Assembly (NCBI GenBank): GCA_003164255.1
Contig: PLST01000431.1
Coordinates: forward strand, 387-11,337
Reading direction: 5' to 3'
DNA: 10,951 nucleotides
Source of the DNA: Acidobacteriaceae bacterium
Lineage (GTDB): Bacteria > Acidobacteriota > Terriglobia > Terriglobales > Acidobacteriaceae
Below the pieces are notes generated by a model that did not search any database, had not been told where the DNA came from, and was given only the letters and a program-made list of their open reading frames with translations. Position numbers and translations under genes: made by a program. How positions within the stretch are numbered: position 1 is the stretch's first letter; every line of letters begins with the position of its first letter. Below, in pieces: positions 1 through 5,335 of the stretch.

Positions 1-1
1 C

Positions 2-1483
2 GCCTTCGATGAGATTCGCCCCATTACCATCGAGACCGGCGTTCTGCCCCGCACTCACGGCTCAGCGTTGTTCACTCGCGGCGAGACCCAGGCATTGGTT
101 ACTGCTACCCTGGGCACCACCGACGACGGCCAGCGCCTCGAGAGCTATGAGGGCGAGCAGCGCAAGAACTTCATGCTGCATTACAATTTCCCTCCGTTCT
201 CCGTAGGCGAAACAGGCCGCATGGGTGGTACTGGCCGTCGCGAAATCGGACACGGAGCCCTGGCAGAGCGGGCAATTACAGCGGTGCTCCCGAGCGCTGA
301 AGAGTCGCCTTATTCCATCCGGATCGTGTCTGACATTCTCGAGTCAAACGGCTCTTCGTCCATGGCCTCCGTTTGCGGAGCTAGCCTGGCGCTGTATGAC
401 TCTGGCATCCAGCTCAAGGGATCGGTGGCCGGTGTTGCCATGGGCCTCGTGAAGGAAGGCGACGACTATGCCATCCTCACCGATATCGCCGGAGCAGAAG
501 ATCACTACGGCGACATGGACTTCAAGGTTGCCGGTACGCGCAAGGGAATTACCGCGTTGCAGATGGACATCAAGATTGGCGGACTTACCCGCGAAATCTT
601 GCAGCAGGCAATGGAGCAGGCCAAGCGCGGCAGGATCTTCCTGCTCGACAAGATGGACGCTGTGCTCGATGGCCCGCGCCAGGAGCGCTCGCAGTATGCA
701 CCGCGCATCCAGACCGTGATGATCCCCACCGAGAAGATTCGCGATCTGATCGGCAAGGGCGGCGCAACCATCCGCGGCATCATCGAACAGACCGGCGCTA
801 AGATCGATGTCGACGACACAGGCAAGGTGAGTGTCGCCTCCAGCGATATTGACGGCATGAAGAAGGCGCTGGCGATGATCAGCGATCTTACTGCCGTGCC
901 GGAGATCGGCAAGACCTACCTGGGCAAGGTGGTCAGGCTGGCGGAATTCGGCGCATTCGTCGAGCTCTTCCCCGGAACCGATGGACTTCTGCATATTTCT
1001 GAGATCGCCGAGCATCGCGTCAAGGAAGTTAAGGATGAACTTCGCGAGGGCGACCAGGTGATGGTCAAAGTTCTGGCCATCGAGGGCAATCGGATCAAGC
1101 TGAGCCGCAAGGCGCTCATCAAGGAACAGAAAGCCAAGCTGGCTCAGACGTCTCCAGTCGAAAATGGCGGTGGCGAAGAAAGCGGAGAGTCGTATGCCGC
1201 TCCTGCTCCTCAGCCTCCAGCAAGGCCGAGAAACGAGTTCGACGAACGTCAGCCAACCTCCAATCAGAGCACCATTCTGATCGAAGGCGGGGACGACTTC
1301 GACGAGGCCGGTAACGAGGAGTTCGATGAGGAGACCGAACCGAACTTCAATCGCGTTGACGGTGCCCCTGTGCCCGTAGTCGCGCCCGGTGGGGCTGGAC
1401 GTCCCCCGGTCGACAACAATCGTCGCAGGCGTCGTCGCCGTCCGGGTGGCCCAGGTGGTCGTGGTCCCGGCGGCCCGCGGTAG
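2..1483 (+). CDS. pnp: Polyribonucleotide nucleotidyltransferase (PNPase), 5'-truncated
   Basis: 3'-to-5' phosphorolytic exoribonuclease of RNA decay. The reading frame is open from base 2 and runs 493 codons to TAG; the N-terminal portion lies outside the window. By comparison with E. coli PNPase numbering as I recall it, about 319 residues are missing. What remains is the second RNase PH core, KH and S1 domains. Visible landmarks, as residues of this fragment: FTRGETQ at 24-30; RREIGHG at 79-85, whose arginines match the phosphate-binding pair R398/R399; EDHYGDMDFK at 166-175, with D167, D173 and K175 matching catalytic D486, D492 and K494; KH loop GKGG at 251-254; S1 domain about 303-372. 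All core catalytic residues are therefore present. The C-terminal tail (about 373-493) is low complexity: acidic first, then an arginine run and a Gly/Pro/Arg-rich end. It lies alone upstream of a strong terminator. Confidence 0.97.
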   Translation, partial: AFDEIRPITIETGVLPRTHGSALFTRGETQALVTATLGTTDDGQRLESYEGEQRKNFMLHYNFPPFSVGETGRMGGTGRREIGHGALAERAITAVLPSAEESPYSIRIVSDILESNGSSSMASVCGASLALYDSGIQLKGSVAGVAMGLVKEGDDYAILTDIAGAEDHYGDMDFKVAGTRKGITALQMDIKIGGLTREILQQAMEQAKRGRIFLLDKMDAVLDGPRQERSQYAPRIQTVMIPTEKIRDLIGKGGATIRGIIEQTGAKIDVDDTGKVSVASSDIDGMKKALAMISDLTAVPEIGKTYLGKVVRLAEFGAFVELFPGTDGLLHISEIAEHRVKEVKDELREGDQVMVKVLAIEGNRIKLSRKALIKEQKAKLAQTSPVENGGGEESGESYAAPAPQPPARPRNEFDERQPTSNQSTILIEGGDDFDEAGNEEFDEETEPNFNRVDGAPVPVVAPGGAGRPPVDNNRRRRRRRPGGPGGRGPGGPR

Positions 1484-1506
1484 TTCGTTACCTTCAAAGT
1501 GAATTG

Positions 1507-1550
1507 GAGCAAGGCCCGGACCAATCAGTCCGGGCCTTGCTCTTTTGCTT
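1507..1550 (+). terminator. Rho-independent terminator of pnp
   Basis: A perfect 15-bp inverted repeat (1507-1521 pairing with 1528-1542) encloses the 6-base loop CAATCA. It is followed by the T-rich tail TTTTGCTTTCT on the + strand. It begins 23 bp after the pnp stop. The flank on the other side is not T-rich when read on the minus strand, so it should work mainly for pnp rather than for the convergent cyclase gene that ends just beyond it. Confidence 0.88.
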
Positions 1551-1551
1551 T

Positions 1552-2883
1552 CTAGCCCACGCGCTTCGAGCCTTCGGATTCCTGATTTGACTGAGGCATT
1601 GCGGACTTTGGGGGGCGAGGAGTCTCCGCGTGGTGCCCAGATGCGAACTTGAAATCGTACATCCGCTGATCGGCGGCAATACAAAGCCCCTCGGCATCAA
1701 CTGCATCTTCTGGGAAAACTGCTATGCCTACGCTCGCCCCGATCTGGATCGTCTGGTTCGCTACTTCAAATGGCTCATGAATCAGTTCGGCCAGAGATCT
1801 TGCGACCAATTCTGCCTCTGAGCGCGAAATGGGCTGATCCAGGATGACCGAAAATTCGTCGCCACCCGTTCTTGCAACGGTATCTGAGCGACGGATGCGT
1901 TTGGAGAAGATAGCGCCAACGCGCTTGAGCACCTGGTCTCCGGCGTGATGCCCCAGGGTGTCATTGACACGTTTGAACTGGTCCAGATCGATCAGCAATA
2001 ATGCGGTTTTCGATCCTGTCCGCTGCGCCCGTTCGAGAGCCCCCGACAGTCGATCCTGAAAAAGGCGCCGGTTGGGCAATCCTGTCAGCTCATCGTGCAG
2101 CGCGAGGTAATGATTATGCTCAATCTGCTCCTCGAGCAGAAGAAGGATCATTCCAGCCGCAACGACATACTCTGGGAGATTCCAGACTTCGCTCTCAAGA
2201 CGAACATTGGGCAGCAGCGCTCTGATCGCTGGCGCCACTACAAAGACCATGGACCAGGCAAGGAATCCCACGGTGGTAAGCAACGCACCGGACGTTGTGC
2301 GCCGATAGGCAAACCAGAAGTGCACAAAACAGCCGAAGTAGGTGGCAAAGAGTACTGCGTTCAACGCGATATCGGGACCATTGCCGGGTCTCTGCTGGAA
2401 GGCCAACAGGAAGACTGACAAACAGCAATACAGTGCGACAGTCGCCCAGCGCAGCGGACTATTCTGCCGGTTGCGTAAGCTGATAAGAGCAACTGCGAGC
2501 GGCAACGCGCCAAACAGGATTGCGGCCGGAATCAAGGCCCATTTTGCAGCGGGATTGACGGCGATTAGATCGATGTAGAGCGAACTGGCGCCCAGTAAAA
2601 CGGCCAGCATCCAGTGGCTGGAGCGATTCTGGCGAGTGGGCACCGACGCCCACATAAAGAGGATTCCTGCCCATGCGAAAGAAGCAACGCCGATATAGAG
2701 TGCAATGGCGCCAAACCGCCCAGGGCTTGAAACAAAGATAAAGCCGGCATAGTGGAGCGCGATCATGACCCAGCCTGCGAGCCACCAGGCAGAGACTTGC
2801 GTCTGGCTTCTCCGTGCCACGGTTGCAAAGGCAACCGCAAGCAGCCCTACGGCCGCCAAATCAGGCAGTTTGCTCCAGTCCAA
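1552..2883 (-). CDS. Membrane-bound diguanylate cyclase (GGDEF)
   Basis: Predicted to make c-di-GMP from two GTP, 443 aa. Residues about 1-250 are very hydrophobic and break into some seven or eight transmembrane helices. I do not recognise a named MASE-type sensor there. A short linker leads into a complete GGDEF domain from DELTGLPN (residue 264). The signature is a canonical GGDEF at 340-344. RxxD (RRSD, 331-334) sits five residues before it, the normal spacing for the allosteric product-inhibition I-site. IDLDQFKRVND, the metal/substrate-binding stretch, is also intact. The start is TTG, with GAGG eight bases upstream; no upstream ATG competes. No EAL or HD-GYP domain follows. It converges on pnp and diverges from the second cyclase. 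The C-terminal tail of about 20 residues is polar and unconserved-looking. Confidence 0.9.
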   Translation of the reverse strand: MDWSKLPDLAAVGLLAVAFATVARRSQTQVSAWWLAGWVMIALHYAGFIFVSSPGRFGAIALYIGVASFAWAGILFMWASVPTRQNRSSHWMLAVLLGASSLYIDLIAVNPAAKWALIPAAILFGALPLAVALISLRNRQNSPLRWATVALYCCLSVFLLAFQQRPGNGPDIALNAVLFATYFGCFVHFWFAYRRTTSGALLTTVGFLAWSMVFVVAPAIRALLPNVRLESEVWNLPEYVVAAGMILLLLEEQIEHNHYLALHDELTGLPNRRLFQDRLSGALERAQRTGSKTALLLIDLDQFKRVNDTLGHHAGDQVLKRVGAIFSKRIRRSDTVARTGGDEFSVILDQPISRSEAELVARSLAELIHEPFEVANQTIQIGASVGIAVFPEDAVDAEGLCIAADQRMYDFKFASGHHAETPRPPKSAMPQSNQESEGSKRVG

Positions 2884-3122
2884 GGCAGAAACCTCAAGTC
2901 AACGAAAGTCGATCAGGTTTTAGGATCGATGATTTTCATGGGAATTCCATAGCGCTTTCGTAGCACTGGCTAATCCTCGGTGTGCACTTAGGTAACTGGC
3001 TCTGTGGAAAAGGCAGGGCAACCATTTTCCCACGGCCACTAAAGGGAAGGCGCGCGCTTGCCGATAGGAGAAGAGAGTTGGACTGTTTTGACTTCCGGTG
3101 CGATGACCCGCCGCGAGGGCCT
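2884..3122. other. Divergent intergenic region between two cyclase genes
   Basis: This 239-bp stretch separates the divergent diguanylate cyclase genes and must hold both promoters. The frame of the right-hand gene stays open back to a GTG at 2982. The extra 47 residues look unlike a domain, and they span the sigma28-like promoter at 3040-3067, so I treat them as untranslated. A 6-bp inverted repeat (2909-2914 with 2924-2929, 9-base loop) lies near the minus-strand gene. GGCAA/TTGCC and TTCCC/GGGAA arms around 3026-3062 can form nested hairpins. I see no convincing sigma70 promoter for the minus-strand gene. Confidence 0.55.
3040..3067 (+). promoter_or_regulatory. Sigma28 (FliA)-type promoter ahead of soluble cyclase
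   Basis: TAAAG at 3040-3044 matches the -35 element, and GCCGATAG at 3060-3067 matches seven of eight bases of the -10 consensus GCCGATAA. The gap between TAAA and GCCGATAG is 16 bases; the enterobacterial consensus gap is 15, so it is one base long. Transcription would begin about 3073-3076 and give a leader of roughly 50 bases before the ATG at 3123, which supports that start. The neighbouring flagellar genes make a FliA promoter plausible. The match is by eye, and fliA itself is not in the window. Confidence 0.5.
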
Positions 3123-4184
3123 ATGATCTCCCTGAAAAAGTACCTTGATTCCGACCAGATCGTTTCCGATCGAGGCCGCGAGATCGACCGTGGAGGAACA
3201 GTCTCCGCCACGATTGCTGCTTATCGCTCAGCGCTGGTCGCGATGGGCAGTTGCAGCCTGGATGCATGCCCCGCGCTGGGAGGAGAGCTTAAAGACCAAC
3301 TGGACAAGCTTGGACGAAAGCTCGTTGTCGGTGTGGACGATGCGACGCTGCAGCAAACAGACGCCGGCGTGCGTCAGCAACTCAGCGGTTGGGGTCAAAG
3401 TACCGCCCGGCATTACCTCAAGAAAAGTGACGAGGTCAGGGACCTTCTTCTCGTGATGGCGCGGATGGCCGAGTCGGTTGGCGCAAGAGACGAACGATGC
3501 GCCGGACAGATCAGAGAGGTGACGGCACGGCTGACGGAGATTGCCAGCCTTGAAGATCTAGGTGAGATTCGCGCTTCAATCGTGAAAAGCGCATCGGAGC
3601 TAAAGACTTCCATCGACAGGATGACCTTGGAAGGAAAAGCAGCCATTGACCGTCTTCACGAACAGGTCTCTAGCTACCGGACGAAATTGGAAAAAGCCGA
3701 GGAGATTGCGTTTCGTGACGCTCTCACAGGCGTCCGCAGCCGTCTTTGTATCGAGCGCCATATCGAGCGCAGGATTGCAGAGGGCGTTGCGTTCTGTGTG
3801 GCGATCATCGATATCGATGCGTTCAAGCACGTGAACGACGAGCACGGTCATCTGGTCGGAGATGAAGTCCTGAAGCAGTTTTCAACGGAACTCGTCTCTG
3901 CTTGCCGATCGAACGACGTGATCGGGCGCTGGGGAGGCGACGAGTTCCTCATTGTGCTTGAATGCACTTTGTCTGAGGCCGCGGCCCAGTCAGAAAGGCT
4001 GACCAGGTGGGTTTGCGGAAACTATACGATTCAGCGTAATCCAACCGCCCTGAAGTTGAGAGTTGATGCCTCAATCGGTATGGCCGAGTTCCATCCAAGG
4101 GAGACGATGCACGACCTGCTTGCCCGGGCTGACGCTGCGATGTACGAGAAAAAAGCGTTATCAAAGAAAACCCTCAATCCATAG
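3123..4184 (+). CDS. Soluble diguanylate cyclase (GGDEF) with helical N-terminus
   Basis: Predicted cytoplasmic c-di-GMP synthase, 353 aa, without transmembrane segments. Residues 1-165 are mostly charged helix of a kind I cannot name. A likely coiled coil at about 150-198 leads into the GGDEF domain (FRDALTGVRSRL onward). The catalytic signature is GGDEF at 271-275. RSND at 262-265, five residues upstream, fits an intact RxxD inhibitory site. IIDIDAFKHVNDEHGH is also intact. I chose ATG 3123: it has a weak GAGGG just upstream and follows the sigma28-like promoter. A longer in-frame GTG start at 2982 would add 47 unconvincing residues overlapping that promoter. The helical region and coiled coil suggest activation by dimerisation or by a protein partner. 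Position and promoter suggest a link to flagellar assembly, which is inference. Confidence 0.88.
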   Translation: MISLKKYLDSDQIVSDRGREIDRGGTVSATIAAYRSALVAMGSCSLDACPALGGELKDQLDKLGRKLVVGVDDATLQQTDAGVRQQLSGWGQSTARHYLKKSDEVRDLLLVMARMAESVGARDERCAGQIREVTARLTEIASLEDLGEIRASIVKSASELKTSIDRMTLEGKAAIDRLHEQVSSYRTKLEKAEEIAFRDALTGVRSRLCIERHIERRIAEGVAFCVAIIDIDAFKHVNDEHGHLVGDEVLKQFSTELVSACRSNDVIGRWGGDEFLIVLECTLSEAAAQSERLTRWVCGNYTIQRNPTALKLRVDASIGMAEFHPRETMHDLLARADAAMYEKKALSKKTLNP

Positions 4185-4289
4185 CCCAAACGGCCTGCAA
4201 TTGCGCTGACTCGACTCGCACAGCAGAGGACTTCGGCGCGCCTCCACTGCGTCTCTGCTCCTGCGAATCCCGAGTGTCACGCGTTCGAC

Positions 4290-4305
4290 TGTGACGTCCA
4301 TCACG
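4290..4305. promoter_or_regulatory. CRP/Clp-like binding palindrome
   Basis: TGTGA-N6-TCACG matches nine of the ten defined positions of the CRP-family consensus TGTGA-N6-TCACA at the exact spacing. The core GTGA/TCAC arms are perfectly symmetric. The site is about 230 bp before the response-regulator start, so it could act on a promoter inside the region. Family knowledge: CRP relatives, including Xanthomonas Clp, whose binding is inhibited by c-di-GMP, use this consensus. A chance match cannot be excluded. Confidence 0.35.
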
Positions 4306-4322
4306 GATGGGCAACCATCCGT
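4303..4322 (+). other. Hairpin with GCAA tetraloop
   Basis: ACGGATGG (4303-4310) and CCATCCGT (4315-4322) form a perfect 8-bp stem closed by GCAA, a GNRA tetraloop that is stable in RNA. It lies about 120 bp after the soluble cyclase stop and overlaps the last bases of the CRP-like site. There is no T-tract after it, so it is not a standard intrinsic terminator. It could be a 3' end stabiliser, a Rho-assisted terminator or a leader structure. Confidence 0.45.
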
Positions 4323-4425
4323 AACAAATTGGAAACGGCTTCCCAACTGATCCTCTTTAGGAAAAGCTAACCTGTCTTTCCTCTCACTAATCTTGAGTTT
4401 CCTCTCTGCAGGCGTGAAGGTGGAG

Positions 4426-4500
4426 ATGGGACATCGCTTGGAATCAACCCGCTCGGTTCTTCAAGAGTTAGCTGGGCGTGAAAGGTTCGAGCGGCAATAG
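4426..4500 (+). CDS. Possible 24-aa small ORF upstream of the response regulator
   Basis: ATG at 4426 follows AAGGTGGAG, a reasonable ribosome-binding site, and runs 24 codons to TAG at 4500, ending 36 bp before the response-regulator gene. In-frame GTG codons at 4414 and 4420 are alternative starts. The peptide is polar and Arg/Glu-rich (begins MGHRLESTRSV), with no signal sequence or recognisable motif. It might be a leader peptide or chance. Nothing beyond the start signal supports translation. Confidence 0.18.
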   Translation: MGHRLESTRSVLQELAGRERFERQ

Positions 4501-4536
4501 CCGCTGGTTGAGGCGATTCCCGGGGAGAGAGCTGCC

Positions 4537-5289
4537 ATGAGGCTGTTGATCGCTGAGGACGACAAAGCGTTGGGATTGTTTCTTAGTCGCGGGTTGGAGG
4601 CCGACGGGCATCGCGTTCGCCTTGCCTATGACGGCGGAGCCGCCGTCGAGGCCTTTCGGCAAGATCTGCCGGACCTCACGATCCTCGATCTGAACATGCC
4701 GGTCAAAGACGGTGAGCAGGTTCTTGTGGAGGTCAGGGCGCTCGATCTCGACCTCCCCATTCTGGTGCTGACTGCCCGCCAGGAGGTTGACACTCGCGTC
4801 CGCTGCCTCGATCTTGGAGCCGACGACTTGATGGTCAAGCCTTTCAGCTTGCATGAGCTTCGTGCTCGTTGCCGCGCGCTGCTGCGCCGCAAACGGGAGG
4901 CACGCCTGCAGCTGCGGGCCGGCGATCTCGAACTTGACCGTCTGGAACACACTGCCCGCCGGAAGAATCAGTCGGTCCTGCTGACCAACAAGGAGTTCGC
5001 ACTTCTTGAGCACCTGATGTTGAATCGCGGCCAGTGTGTTTCCCGCGTGGAACTTCTGGAGTCCGTGTGGAATCTCGAGCCCGCTCAAACAACCAATATC
5101 GTCGATGTCTACATCAACTATCTCCGCCGTAAATTGAAGGACCCGGCTCCTGGGTACCTGATACGAACGGTGCGCGGGAAGGGGTATATCGTTCCCTCCG
5201 AGGCGGAATTAGCCATCAGCCTGCCACCGGCTCTTCTCGTCTCTCAATCCGGGCAACCGGCACAAGTTCCGGCGATTGAAGTCAATTGA
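4537..5289 (+). CDS. OmpR/PhoB-family response regulator
   Basis: Phosphorylation-controlled DNA-binding transcription factor, 250 aa. The receiver domain (1 to about 115) is complete: acidic pocket E7-D8-D9, phospho-acceptor D51 in ILDLNMP, switch T79 in LTA, and K101 in VKPF. A winged-helix domain (about 125-220) follows, with recognition helix about 185-200 (TTNIVDVYINYLRRKL) and wing YLIRTVRGKGYIV. A tail of about 30 residues, rich in Ala/Pro/Gln, extends past the usual family end. The ATG follows GGGGAGAG at workable spacing. The next gene, the sigma54 activator, starts 46 bp later, so they are probably co-transcribed. No histidine kinase gene lies in the window, so the phosphate donor is unknown. 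Control of the flagellar genes downstream is an inference from position. Confidence 0.93.
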   Translation: MRLLIAEDDKALGLFLSRGLEADGHRVRLAYDGGAAVEAFRQDLPDLTILDLNMPVKDGEQVLVEVRALDLDLPILVLTARQEVDTRVRCLDLGADDLMVKPFSLHELRARCRALLRRKREARLQLRAGDLELDRLEHTARRKNQSVLLTNKEFALLEHLMLNRGQCVSRVELLESVWNLEPAQTTNIVDVYINYLRRKLKDPAPGYLIRTVRGKGYIVPSEAELAISLPPALLVSQSGQPAQVPAIEVN

Positions 5290-5335
5290 TTTCTGTTCTT
5301 CGAATGTTTGACCGCTCTGCGGTGAGGAGATTTTC

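Larger units (their letters stand above)
4185..4536. other. 352-bp regulatory intergenic region
   Basis: No confident gene lies here. In order, it contains: a 7-bp inverted repeat AGCAGAG/CTCTGCT (4222-4228, 4253-4259) without a T-tract; a CRP-like palindrome (4290-4305); an 8-bp GCAA-tetraloop hairpin (4303-4322); a direct repeat of TTTCCTCTC (4377-4385 and 4398-4406), spaced 21 bp start to start, or two helical turns; and a possible short ORF (4426-4500). Its length and content suggest a complex promoter or leader for the response-regulator gene. I could not pick out a clear -35/-10 pair. Confidence 0.5.

Noticed and set aside
344..1684. 446-codon open frame antisense to pnp
   Set aside because: It is a shadow of a strongly conserved pnp frame in GC-rich DNA, with no domain of its own.
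2277..2308. Second GCCGATAG with upstream TAAG on the + strand
   Set aside because: Spacing of 20 bases is too long for sigma28, and it lies inside the membrane cyclase gene, antisense.
3018..3070. Resemblance to a c-di-GMP (GEMM) or cobalamin riboswitch (GGGCAACC, GCCACT...GGGAAGG, TTGCCGAT)
   Set aside because: The invariant inner motifs of both classes (GACGCAAAGCC for GEMM, the AGCCAGGAGACC box for cobalamin) are missing, and the 3' part is better explained as a sigma28 -10 element.
2982..3122. GTG-initiated 47-residue extension of the soluble cyclase
   Set aside because: Composition looks non-coding, it overlaps the sigma28-like promoter, and ATG 3123 fits the expected transcript.
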